The notes under the pieces were generated by a model. The model was not told the DNA's origin. It worked only from the letters and a program-made list of their open reading frames with translations, and searched no databases. Below, piece by piece: positions 1 to 6,440 of a stretch of 7,010 nt of DNA. This DNA is from Sulfurospirillaceae bacterium (GTDB taxonomy: Bacteria > Campylobacterota > Campylobacteria > Campylobacterales > Sulfurospirillaceae). The DNA is taken from NCBI GenBank assembly GCA_028705785.1, contig JAQWCT010000141.1, positions 1 through 7,010 of the forward strand, written 5' to 3'. The translations under genes were made by a program, and so were the position numbers. Positions within the stretch are counted from its first letter, which is position 1. Every line of letters starts with the position of its first letter.

Positions 1-476
1 CTCTTTTAGCAGATTATCAATACAAACATCTTCTTTCAATCTCTTTGGTGATGGGATTTATCAATGCCTCACGCGCTTTATCGTTAGTGTTAGGACAGTT
101 TTTCCTAAGCTTACATGTAAACCATAAAACACTTTTTACGATTTTTCTATTGCAAGGGTTTTCAATTATCCTTTGGGGTGTTTTGCAGTATGATTTTTAC
201 CTTAGTTTTATCGGTATTTTAGTGAGTGGACTTTTTACAACAACCATTTGGTCTTATACCTACACACTGATTCAGTACGAAACGGATGAGGCTTTTTATG
301 GAAGAGTGATTGCATATAATGATATGGTTTTTATGGGAATGAGTACGGGTGTATCGTTAGGTATAGGGTTCTTGTTTGAGCAGGGCGTGGCACTTTGGTT
401 GATTACTTCGTTGTTAGGAATTGCCTTTATATTTTTTGGATTTTATTGGAAATGGGTAGCAAAATTAGGCTCATAA
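1..476 (+). CDS. MFS transporter, C-terminal part (5' end outside window)
   Basis: The reading frame is open from base 3 to the TAA at 474-476, about 157 residues, with no start in the window that looks native. The TTG/GTG/ATG cluster at 45-53 is internal. The protein is strongly hydrophobic, with about five membrane helices separated by short loops, as in the second half of a 12-helix major facilitator. The segment YGRVIAYNDMVFMGMSTG resembles the conserved loop and helix (GRV...FMG) near helices 10-11 of the MFS_3/EntS-like exporter group. By family this would be an inner-membrane proton-coupled exporter, but the substrate cannot be told. It ends 10 bases before the HD-GYP gene, so the two are probably co-transcribed. 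It carries one TTACATGTAA palindrome at 111-120, read as Leu-His-Val. The MFS call is fairly safe; the subfamily is tentative. Confidence 0.75.
   Translation, partial: LLADYQYKHLLSISLVMGFINASRALSLVLGQFFLSLHVNHKTLFTIFLLQGFSIILWGVLQYDFYLSFIGILVSGLFTTTIWSYTYTLIQYETDEAFYGRVIAYNDMVFMGMSTGVSLGIGFLFEQGVALWLITSLLGIAFIFFGFYWKWVAKLGS
111..120. repeat. TTACATGTAA palindrome, copy 1
   Basis: A perfect 10-base palindrome inside the MFS gene, in frame as Leu-His-Val. It is the first of four exact copies in the window. Confidence 0.8.
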
Positions 477-486
477 AAGGGTGGAG

Positions 487-2079
487 ATGAATATTCGTCG
501 AAAAGTAAAACTGAGTTTTGTTGTGATTGTTTTGATGCTAGTTTTTTTAGGTCTTGTAAGTACCGTGATAACTTATCAAGTGAAAGAAAATAGCAATTTT
601 AGAGCAAAAGTTTCTCATATTGTCATACTACAAGAGGGAATGAATGATATTTTAGTTGAAAGCATCAAAATCAATGATTTGGAAAAGCTTGAAAAATTGA
701 AGATAGAGTTTGCTCAATATGAAAATGATTTTGAAGTATTGCGCAGAGAATTATCGCAAATAAAAAAACTGACTTTAGCTAATTTAGTGATAGAAAATCT
801 TAGGCAAGATAAAATGGTGAAACATTATTTGGAGGAGTTTTATACCAATGAACACACGATTGAGCTTATCTATGATGAAATATTTCAGCGAGAGAGAGAA
901 AAACTACAAAATATACATGTTTTCGATACTTTCTATCCAGAAGAAAACAAACTACGAATTGTGATTCAAACAAAGATTTTAGAGAGTAACAATGTAGAAC
1001 AAATTAAAGAATTGGGTAATTTGCGCTATCACAGTAAAGAACTACTGTATCAAAAAAGTGAGAATGAAATTTTGGAAAAATGGCTTTCAAATATTGAAAG
1101 ACTTATAGTGTTAGCAACACAGGCTAAACAAGAAGAACTCAAAAATACATTAATAGACTATCGCGTAGTTGCTCAAAACATAGGTGAAAAGGCAATAAGA
1201 ATAGAGGCGATTAGGAAAATTGAAAATGAAAGTATTTTACGCGTTTCTAATATTTTAGATAGTAATAAAGCATTAAGTATGGCATTGGAGAAAAATATTT
1301 CACAATCATCGAATACTTTTGTCGATAAAATGAGATTAATCCAATTGTTAGTCGGTATTTCTGTAGTGCTATTGATCATAATTTTGGCATTTAAAGTTTC
1401 CCGCAATGTTTCGCTCACTATGGATGAGGTAGAAGCTAAAATAGAAGAGGGGCTTGTTGAAGTTAATGCGCTTAATGCTGAGATTGAAGATACGCAAAGA
1501 GAAATTATTTTTACCATGGGTGCTATTGGAGAGCGAAGATCGAAAGAGACAGGAAATCATGTGAAACGAGTAGCTGAATACTGCAAAATACTTGCCCTTC
1601 ATTATGGACTAGATGAGCAAGAATCGGAGATGCTAAAGCTAGCTTCCCCAATGCACGATATTGGGAAAATTGCTATTCCTGATACCGTTTTAAATAAACC
1701 AGGTAGGTTTGATGAGGAAGAGAGGCGTATTATGGATACGCATTCTATGATGGGATATGAGATGCTCAAACATTCCACTAGACCTCTTTTGAAGATGGCA
1801 GCCATTGTGGCTAAAGAACACCATGAAAAATATGATGGAACAGGTTATCCAGATAATAAAATAGGTGAAGAGATACATATCTATGGTCGCATAACTGCTC
1901 TTGCCGATGTGTTTGATGCGCTTGGCAGTGCGCGAGTTTATAAACCCGCATGGGATGATGAAAAAATCTTTGCTTTGTTTAAAGAGGAGCGAGGAAAACA
2001 TTTTGACCCAAAACTCGTTGATATCTTTTTTGAACACCTAGGTGAGTTCTTACATGTAAGAAATAATATGAAGGATTAA
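487..2079 (+). CDS. Membrane-bound HD-GYP domain protein, probable c-di-GMP phosphodiesterase
   Basis: 530 residues from the ATG at 487. An in-frame GTG lies at 481, but the purine-rich AAAAGGG (475-481) is spaced to serve the ATG. Residues about 9-31 and 284-302 are membrane helices flanking a ~250-residue, mostly helical, charged periplasmic region of no recognised family. A coiled coil follows (about 317-343), then the HD-GYP domain (about 350-520). Visible metal ligands are E354 and H358 (ETGNH), H390-D391 (HDIGK), H419, H445-H446 (EHHEK) and D474 (LADVFDAL); the GTGYP signature follows the double His. This is the full set of eight, including the Glu linked in PmGH-type enzymes to a three-metal site. 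The family hydrolyses c-di-GMP to pGpG/GMP, affecting motility and biofilm. Activity is inferred; the signal sensed is unknown. The usual post-catalytic Asp-Arg-x-Tyr stretch is altered to SARVYKPAW. It follows the MFS gene by 10 bases. Confidence 0.9.
   Translation: MNIRRKVKLSFVVIVLMLVFLGLVSTVITYQVKENSNFRAKVSHIVILQEGMNDILVESIKINDLEKLEKLKIEFAQYENDFEVLRRELSQIKKLTLANLVIENLRQDKMVKHYLEEFYTNEHTIELIYDEIFQREREKLQNIHVFDTFYPEENKLRIVIQTKILESNNVEQIKELGNLRYHSKELLYQKSENEILEKWLSNIERLIVLATQAKQEELKNTLIDYRVVAQNIGEKAIRIEAIRKIENESILRVSNILDSNKALSMALEKNISQSSNTFVDKMRLIQLLVGISVVLLIIILAFKVSRNVSLTMDEVEAKIEEGLVEVNALNAEIEDTQREIIFTMGAIGERRSKETGNHVKRVAEYCKILALHYGLDEQESEMLKLASPMHDIGKIAIPDTVLNKPGRFDEEERRIMDTHSMMGYEMLKHSTRPLLKMAAIVAKEHHEKYDGTGYPDNKIGEEIHIYGRITALADVFDALGSARVYKPAWDDEKIFALFKEERGKHFDPKLVDIFFEHLGEFLHVRNNMKD
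2047..2062. repeat. TTACATGTAA palindrome, copy 2 (extended to 16 bases)
   Basis: The core is at 2050-2059 and the perfect dyad extends to TTCTTACATGTAAGAA. It lies in the last codons of the HD-GYP gene, in frame as Phe-Leu-His-Val-Arg. No T-run follows, so it is not a terminator. Confidence 0.8.
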
Positions 2080-2080
2080 A

Positions 2081-2112
2081 TTCACAAAGGCTTCACAATT
2101 TTTCATTATGAT
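2081..2112 (+). promoter_or_regulatory. Promoter and TTCACAA direct repeat upstream of first small secreted protein gene
   Basis: TTCACAA occurs at 2081-2087 and again at 2092-2098, an 11-base (one helical turn) direct repeat. After nine bases beyond the second TTCACA comes TATGAT (2107-2112), a likely -10 box. The same TTCACA, 9-base gap and -10 arrangement precedes the paralogous gene at 2479-2499. The 11-base period is typical of sites for OmpR/PhoB-type regulators. The identity of a binding protein is inference only. Confidence 0.5.
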
Positions 2113-2136
2113 TCTTGTATTAAAAAGGAGTCTACA

Positions 2137-2463
2137 ATGAAAACAGTTAAAGCTATAGTTCTTTCAGCCCTCTTAGTTGGTGGTGTGAGTAATGCCCATG
2201 CAATGGGTGATCGCGAAGAAGCTGCTCTTTTAGGGGCAGGAGCTATTGTTTTACTAGGTGCATTGTTTGGGTCCAGCTCATCGGGCTCTTCCGATACGAC
2301 TTATTATAGGCAGGCACCAGTTTATTATGAGCCTGCCCCAACGGTTGTTTATAGACAACCTTATTATCCGCCAAGACCCGTGGTGAAATATCATCATGGA
2401 CATAGAGGATATTATGACAACTATCCTCGTCAAAGAGCATATGTGAGTAGAGGGTATTATTAA
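2137..2463 (+). CDS. Small secreted Tyr-rich protein (paralogue 1)
   Basis: 108 residues. AAAGGAG (2124-2130) sits 6 bases before the ATG. Residues 1-22 form a clear Sec signal peptide ending AHA, with predicted cleavage before M23. After a short acidic stretch comes a Gly/Ala-rich hydrophobic segment (about 29-45, AALLGAGAIVLLGALFG) resembling a glycine-zipper membrane helix. A Ser/Gly linker (46-52) follows, then a low-complexity tail with 14 Tyr in the last 55 residues plus many Pro, Arg and His. No catalytic motif or named domain is recognised. It is clearly homologous to the next gene: same signal peptide ending, GD(R/V)E motif, hydrophobic segment and Tyr-rich tail. It probably acts in the periplasm or at the envelope. 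The function is unknown. Confidence 0.8.
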   Translation: MKTVKAIVLSALLVGGVSNAHAMGDREEAALLGAGAIVLLGALFGSSSSGSSDTTYYRQAPVYYEPAPTVVYRQPYYPPRPVVKYHHGHRGYYDNYPRQRAYVSRGYY

Positions 2464-2467
2464 GCAA

Positions 2468-2499
2468 TTTACCAATAATTCACAATTTTATTTTATAAT
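2468..2499 (+). promoter_or_regulatory. Promoter and TTCACAA element upstream of second small secreted protein gene
   Basis: TTCACAA at 2479-2485 is followed nine bases after TTCACA by a perfect TATAAT (2494-2499). This matches the arrangement upstream of the first paralogue. Eleven bases upstream of it, TTTACC (2468-2473) matches 4 of 6 positions of TTCACA, a degenerate first half of the same direct repeat. It gives the second gene its own promoter despite lying only 61 bases behind the first gene. Confidence 0.5.
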
Positions 2500-2524
2500 G
2501 TGGTTAAAGAAAAGGAGTTTTATT

Positions 2525-2866
2525 ATGAAAACTTTAAAAATGATATGTTTATCCGCTGCCCTAGTGATTAGTAGTGCTACAAGTGCTCATGCGATAGGTG
2601 ATGTGGAAAGAGGTGCCCTCATAGGCGCAGGAGCGATGCTGTTGGTACCTGCTCTTTTTGGAAATCACCAAACAACAACTTATGTAGAACCAAGAAGAGA
2701 AGTGATTTACTATGAGCAACCTAGAGAAAGAGTGGTTTATAGAGAGCCTTATTATGAGCGAGAGAGAGTTGTTATTATCAACAATGACTACCCTCCAAGA
2801 CATAGACCGCATTATTATGAAAGATATCCATCTTATCAATATGATAGATATTATTATGGTAGATAG
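2525..2866 (+). CDS. Small secreted Tyr/Arg-rich protein (paralogue 2)
   Basis: 113 residues from the ATG at 2525. A longer frame starts upstream at 2498, but AAAGGAG (2511-2517) is 7 bases before this ATG and the signal peptide begins here. Residues 1-23 are a signal peptide ending AHA. IGDVERGALIGAGAMLLVPALFG (24-46) mirrors the glycine-zipper-like segment of the gene before it. The tail (about 50-113) holds 15 Tyr and 12 Arg with loosely repeated units of about ten residues (PRREVIYYEQ, PRERVVYREP, YYERERVVII). It is far more basic and Arg-rich than its neighbour's tail, so the exported tails have diverged faster than the N-terminal half. A tandem duplication is the simplest origin. The function is unknown; an envelope location is inferred. 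Confidence 0.8.
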   Translation: MKTLKMICLSAALVISSATSAHAIGDVERGALIGAGAMLLVPALFGNHQTTTYVEPRREVIYYEQPRERVVYREPYYERERVVIINNDYPPRHRPHYYERYPSYQYDRYYYGR

Positions 2867-2868
2867 GC

Positions 2869-2898
2869 AGTAGCGACTTTCTTGTCGCTACTCTTTTT
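2869..2898 (+). terminator. Rho-independent terminator of the small-protein genes
   Basis: The stem AGTAGCGAC (2869-2877) pairs perfectly with GTCGCTACT (2884-2892) around a 6-base loop and is followed by a T-rich run to 2898. It begins 3 bases after the stop of the second small gene. On the minus strand the same hairpin lacks a T-run, so it favours the plus direction. The stop codon of the converging methyltransferase gene (2888-2890) lies inside the stem. Confidence 0.85.
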
Positions 2899-3529
2899 GA
2901 AAGACAACGACTCTTTTCCCATCCTCACTTATCCTTTTTAGACCACATTTTTTCCCCAGTATGTCCAAAGTCTTACATGTAAAGAATGAAATGTGTGTAG
3001 GATCTCTTGGATACCACCATTTTAAAAAAAGCTCAGTGTCATTGGGATGAAACAGTGTCATAATAGCGATAATGCCATTTGGCTTGAGATGATTGGTGAG
3101 CATTTTTAAAGTTTCTAGTGGATTTTCAAGGTGTTCAAAAACTTCTGTTGAGGTGATGAGGTCATAAGTTTGCATCTCAAAGATAGTTTCAGGTTGGTAA
3201 AATTTGTCATAACAATCTACAGTTGCACCTCTTCTTTCTAAGAGTTTTGCCAAAACTGGTGTTGGTCCAGAACCAAAATCAAGAGCATGAATTTCTTTAC
3301 ATGTAAGCATATCCCAAAATAAATCCATAAAATCTTCAAACATTTTGACATAACCCTCATTTTCCAAAGAGTTGTGATGGTTCCCGTATTGTGCTTTTTC
3401 TTTTTCTAAATCGACGACAAAAGCGTCATAAAGACTAATGAATTCACAAGCGTGACAATAAAAATAGTCTTTTGAAAGAAACTGATGAAAAAACGAAATA
3501 GTGTTGTTTTGGCATATTTTACATAGCAT
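2888..3529 (-). CDS. Class I SAM-dependent methyltransferase with N-terminal zinc-ribbon-like motif
   Basis: 213 residues. The ATG is at 3529-3527 with AAGAG about six bases upstream on the minus strand. The N-terminus carries two CxxC pairs, C3/C6 and C25/C28, the pattern of a small zinc ribbon. The Rossmann methyltransferase core starts near residue 80: motif I LDFGSGPTPVL (83-93) binds SAM, D105-x-x-D108 ends the second strand, and YDLITSTEVFEHLENP (122-137) is the motif II/post-II region with the EHL typical of Methyltransf_11/23 proteins. The last part includes FLKWWYPRDPTHISFF, an aromatic stretch likely near the substrate site. The substrate is not evident; related proteins act on small molecules or glycans. 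The gene stands alone on the minus strand, divergent from the sensory operon and convergent with the small-protein genes. It contains two TTACATGTAA palindromes, both read as Thr-Cys-Lys. Confidence 0.85.
   Translation of the reverse strand: MLCKICQNNTISFFHQFLSKDYFYCHACEFISLYDAFVVDLEKEKAQYGNHHNSLENEGYVKMFEDFMDLFWDMLTCKEIHALDFGSGPTPVLAKLLERRGATVDCYDKFYQPETIFEMQTYDLITSTEVFEHLENPLETLKMLTNHLKPNGIIAIMTLFHPNDTELFLKWWYPRDPTHISFFTCKTLDILGKKCGLKRISEDGKRVVVFQKE
2973..2982. repeat. TTACATGTAA palindrome, copy 3
   Basis: An exact copy within the 3' part of the methyltransferase gene, read on the minus strand as Thr-Cys-Lys. Confidence 0.8.
3297..3306. repeat. TTACATGTAA palindrome, copy 4
   Basis: An exact copy within the methyltransferase gene just upstream of its SAM-binding motif, again read on the minus strand as Thr-Cys-Lys. 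Confidence 0.8.
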
Positions 3530-3565
3530 TATTTACTCTTTTGCCTTTTTTCTTGTAAAATGCTT

Positions 3566-3591
3566 ATTTAGTAAATATTTTTTAACTAAAT
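3566..3591. promoter_or_regulatory. Inverted repeat in divergent intergenic region, possible operator
   Basis: ATTTAGT (3566-3572) and ACTAAAT (3585-3591) form a perfect 7-base dyad with a 12-base AT-rich spacer. It lies between the methyltransferase start and the likely promoter of the sensory operon, where a regulator of either gene could bind. The region is very AT-rich, so chance is a real alternative. Confidence 0.3.
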
Positions 3592-3624
3592 TAAGTAATT
3601 TTATAAAATTTTCTTGATATTATA
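3591..3624 (+). promoter_or_regulatory. Probable sigma-70 promoter of the sensory operon
   Basis: The order TTAAGTAATT (3591-3600), TTTTCTTG (3609-3616) and TATTAT (3618-3623) follows the promoter plan described for Campylobacter: an upstream TTTAAGTnTT-like block, a T-rich block ending in G near -16, and a -10 box. It would start transcription about 30 bases before the binding-protein ATG. No equally clear promoter was seen for the divergent methyltransferase. Confidence 0.5.
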
Positions 3625-3655
3625 CCGACAAAATACTACGGCGAAAGAAAATTTT

Positions 3656-4819
3656 ATGCGCAAACTGCTTGGAATTATCCTTTTTCTTTTTTGTCTCTTC
3701 AGTCTACCTTACTATTTTTATAATATAAAGTTTCAAGGAGAGGTTATTCGCTTAGGTCTTAGTGGACCACTGAGTGGTGGACTCAATACTGTAGGATATC
3801 AATTTTTACTTGGAGCGCAGATTTATCTTCAAAATCTTAACGAGTCGGGTGGCGTGTATGGTCGAAAAATTGAAATCATCTCGAAAGACGATAAATATGA
3901 ACCAAAAATTGCTATTGAAAATGTAAAGGAACTCATTACTCAAGATAAAGTTTTTGCACTTTTTGGCATCATCGGAACACCAATCGCTGAAGCCGTTTTT
4001 CCCATTGCTAAAGAAAAAAGAATCCCTTTTGTAGGGGCTTATTCTGGAGCAGAATTTTTAAGAAATCCCCAAAATCCCATTGTTCTTAATGCAAGAGCTG
4101 GCGATTTAGATGAGATAGAACGGGTTGTTAAATACTATGCAGAAGAATTAAAATACACAAAATTTGCACTTTTCTATCAAAATGATGCCTATGGAAGGGC
4201 AGGGCTTAGTGGTGTTAAGAATGCTTTGGAGAAGAGAAATCTAGCCCTTTTAGGAGAGGGAAGCTACAAAAGAAATACGCTCTCCGTTGGAAATGCTCTC
4301 TACGAAATAGAACTTTGCAATCCAGAAGTCATTTTGATGATAGGTTCAACAACGCCTGTTGCTGAGTTTATTAAGCGTGCTCGTAAAAGTCAAAAAATAA
4401 GCAAAGAAATAAAGTTCGGACTCTTTTCCTTTGTCGAACCAAAACCTCTTATCGATATGTTAGCGGGTAATGGTAAGGGAATTATTTTTGCACAGGTCGT
4501 TCCCTCTCCTTGGACTTCAGAGGTTGAAGAGGTTGAAAATTATAGGGATTTGATGAAAAAATATTATCCTAAAGAAGCGTTGAGTCATGTCTCTTTGGAA
4601 GGCTTTTTCGCAGCTAGGATGATCACGGAAGTTTTTAAAACGATAGGTAAGGATTTTACAAAGGAAGAATTTATCAAAGAGTTAGGTAATTTTTCTAAAA
4701 CAATTGATGAAAAAGCTGTTTCTAAAAATCGAGATGAACGGTGCAAATGTCTTCATAGGGTGCATTTGAGTGAGTATGTGGAAGAAGATTTTTATTCGGT
4801 AGGAAAAGCTGATGAATAA
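3656..4819 (+). CDS. Periplasmic ligand-binding protein, branched-chain amino acid (LivK-like, Peripla_BP_6) family
   Basis: 387 residues from the ATG at 3656. An in-frame TTG at 3614 would place charged residues before the signal segment and overlap the promoter, so it was not chosen. The site before the ATG is weak (GAAAGA, 3642-3647). Residues 4-22 are hydrophobic after RK, but no AxA cleavage site or lipobox follows, so the protein may stay anchored in the inner membrane. The mature part opens with IRLGLSGPLSG (31-41), has NESGGVYGRKIEI (62-74) and the ALFGIIGTP loop (101-109), all landmarks of the type I two-lobed binding fold of LivK/amide-binding proteins. Length is normal for the family. 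C363 and C365 near the C-terminus are unusual. No ABC permease or ATPase gene is adjacent; the stop overlaps the kinase start by 8 bases. It is therefore more likely a ligand receptor for the kinase than a transporter part (inference). The ligand is unknown, perhaps an amino acid, amide or small carboxylate. Confidence 0.85.
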   Translation: MRKLLGIILFLFCLFSLPYYFYNIKFQGEVIRLGLSGPLSGGLNTVGYQFLLGAQIYLQNLNESGGVYGRKIEIISKDDKYEPKIAIENVKELITQDKVFALFGIIGTPIAEAVFPIAKEKRIPFVGAYSGAEFLRNPQNPIVLNARAGDLDEIERVVKYYAEELKYTKFALFYQNDAYGRAGLSGVKNALEKRNLALLGEGSYKRNTLSVGNALYEIELCNPEVILMIGSTTPVAEFIKRARKSQKISKEIKFGLFSFVEPKPLIDMLAGNGKGIIFAQVVPSPWTSEVEEVENYRDLMKKYYPKEALSHVSLEGFFAARMITEVFKTIGKDFTKEEFIKELGNFSKTIDEKAVSKNRDERCKCLHRVHLSEYVEEDFYSVGKADE

Positions 4820-6410
4820 TCCGCTGAGCGAATTTATGGGCAACATAGATGAGATGACCATCACCCGAAAAACGACATTGCTTTTCTTGATTATGGTTGT
4901 GGGGATGCTATTTATCGGAAGCTTTGCCCACATGAGTATCAATCGTATCAAAAATAATTTTGATATTTTATACACCAAACGAATGTTACCCACGAGTAGG
5001 CTTGAAAATCTTATCGATATTTACACGGTGAATGTTCTCGATACGATTCGTGACATTGAAAAAGGCTCTATTAGTGCTAAAGAGGGTAAAGTTGTCATCG
5101 CCTTAGCACAAGAGTTAATTAGGCTTGAATTACAAGAGTATAAAAATAGCCTTACTATTGATGAGAGCGATTGGCTTATTAAGTTGATGTTTTCATGGGG
5201 ATTAGGAGAATTAGAACATCGAGCTCCTGCAAAATTAAAAGAAGAAGATGTGCTTATCTCAAGAATTGAGATGAAGATTCATACGATTGATGGTATTTTG
5301 CTCAATATGTTTACCTACTTTGAGAAGAATCATCCTAAAGCAGCGATAGAAATACTCCAAAATGAGCTTTATCCTAGTGTCTATTCAATCAATATCGATA
5401 TTACAGGACTTATAAACCTCAATTTAGAGGGTGCTAAACAAGGTTTTTCAAGAACTCAATCAGTCTATGAAAATACTTTTGAGTGGATTGTAGTTGCGAC
5501 GATTGGGACGATATCTTTTGCGGCACTTTTAGCGATTGTTCTTTTGCAAAATATCCGTCTTTTACATGCAAGACTTGCCAAAATGGTTGATGCAAAAACC
5601 AAAGAATTACAACAACTCAATTATGATTTGGAACAAAAAGTGTTGCATGAGGTTGCTCAAAGCCGTGAAAAAGATAAAATTATGTTTCGTCAATCAAGGC
5701 TTGCATCAATGGGTGAAATGATCGGCAATATCGCCCATCAATGGAGACAGCCTCTTAATGCGATGGTTCTCATCATCCAAAGTTTTCAGATGAAAAAAAT
5801 GGCTGGATTGGAACTCAGTGATGAATTTGTTGAAAAACAAGCCAATGAGGGAATTGCCCTTGCCTCATCAATGTCTCAAACCATTGATGATTTTCGCAAT
5901 TTCTTTAAACCCAATAAAGATGCAAAAATCTTTAGCGCAAAAGAGATGGTTACTTATAGTATTAAACTAGTACAAGAATATTACGCAAAAGCGGGTATCC
6001 AAATCTATCTTAGTGGTCCTTTAGAAGTACAAGTAAGTGGCTACCCCAATGAGTTTTCACAAGTCATCATGAATCTTCTCTCCAATGCTAAAGATGCACT
6101 AGAGGAGCGAAATATCACTGAAAAATATATCGAAATTTTGATTTCTAAAGAAGCAGAAAATGCCATTATTGGGGTGATAGATAATGGTGGGGGTATTAGT
6201 GATGAGATACTAGATCGGATGTTTGAGCCTTATTTTACGACCAAACATAAGGCTTCAGGAACGGGGATTGGATTGTATATGTCAAAACAGATTATTGAAA
6301 AACAGATGAACGGTACGATTAGTGGTACCAATATTTCATATACCTTTCAAAATGGAAAACACTTTAAAGATTGCGCGATGATTACCATGATCGTGCCACT
6401 TGAAAAATAA
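4812..6410 (+). CDS. Membrane sensor histidine kinase
   Basis: 532 residues. The ATG at 4812 lies within the end of the binding-protein gene (ATGAATAA overlap), with AGGA about 8 bases upstream, which implies translational coupling. Membrane helices at about 22-41 and 225-245 enclose a ~180-residue helical periplasmic domain, in size and style like a four-helix-bundle sensor. No HAMP domain is evident; a coiled coil (about 250-295) leads directly to the H-box ASMGEMIGNIAHQWRQPLN with phospho-acceptor H309. The ATPase domain shows the N-box NLLSNAKDAL (421-430), G1 DNGGGI (457-462), F-box MFEPYFTTK (470-478) and G2 GTGIGL (483-488), so it should be active. The HQWRQPLN H-box is common in Campylobacterota and Deltaproteobacteria. 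It probably phosphorylates the response regulator starting 30 bases downstream, and probably reads the state of the binding protein through its periplasmic domain (inference). Confidence 0.92.
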   Translation: MNNPLSEFMGNIDEMTITRKTTLLFLIMVVGMLFIGSFAHMSINRIKNNFDILYTKRMLPTSRLENLIDIYTVNVLDTIRDIEKGSISAKEGKVVIALAQELIRLELQEYKNSLTIDESDWLIKLMFSWGLGELEHRAPAKLKEEDVLISRIEMKIHTIDGILLNMFTYFEKNHPKAAIEILQNELYPSVYSINIDITGLINLNLEGAKQGFSRTQSVYENTFEWIVVATIGTISFAALLAIVLLQNIRLLHARLAKMVDAKTKELQQLNYDLEQKVLHEVAQSREKDKIMFRQSRLASMGEMIGNIAHQWRQPLNAMVLIIQSFQMKKMAGLELSDEFVEKQANEGIALASSMSQTIDDFRNFFKPNKDAKIFSAKEMVTYSIKLVQEYYAKAGIQIYLSGPLEVQVSGYPNEFSQVIMNLLSNAKDALEERNITEKYIEILISKEAENAIIGVIDNGGGISDEILDRMFEPYFTTKHKASGTGIGLYMSKQIIEKQMNGTISGTNISYTFQNGKHFKDCAMITMIVPLEK

Positions 6411-6440
6411 AAAAAGTTAGGAAAGAGGAGGAAAAAAAGA

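Noticed and set aside
1173..2037. Several minus-strand open frames opposite the HD-GYP gene
   Set aside because: They overlap a gene with intact catalytic motifs and have low-complexity Ser/Ile-rich translations typical of antisense shadows.
2092..2112. TTCACA as an ordinary -35 box paired with TATGAT
   Set aside because: The gap is only nine bases, too short for a sigma-70 -35/-10 pair; it is better read as a regulator site.
2498..2524. Earlier start for the second small secreted protein
   Set aside because: It would place the ribosome binding site AAAGGAG and part of the TATAAT box inside the coding region and add charged residues before the signal peptide.
2690..2866. Short TATTAT-like and AGAGA-like direct repeats as a possible repeat array
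   Set aside because: They are Tyr and Arg/Glu codon runs within the tail of a real gene, with no regular spacing; there is no CRISPR structure.
5536..5721. Small plus-strand open frame of 61 codons within the kinase gene
   Set aside because: It is out of frame within the coiled-coil and H-box region of the kinase and has no independent support.
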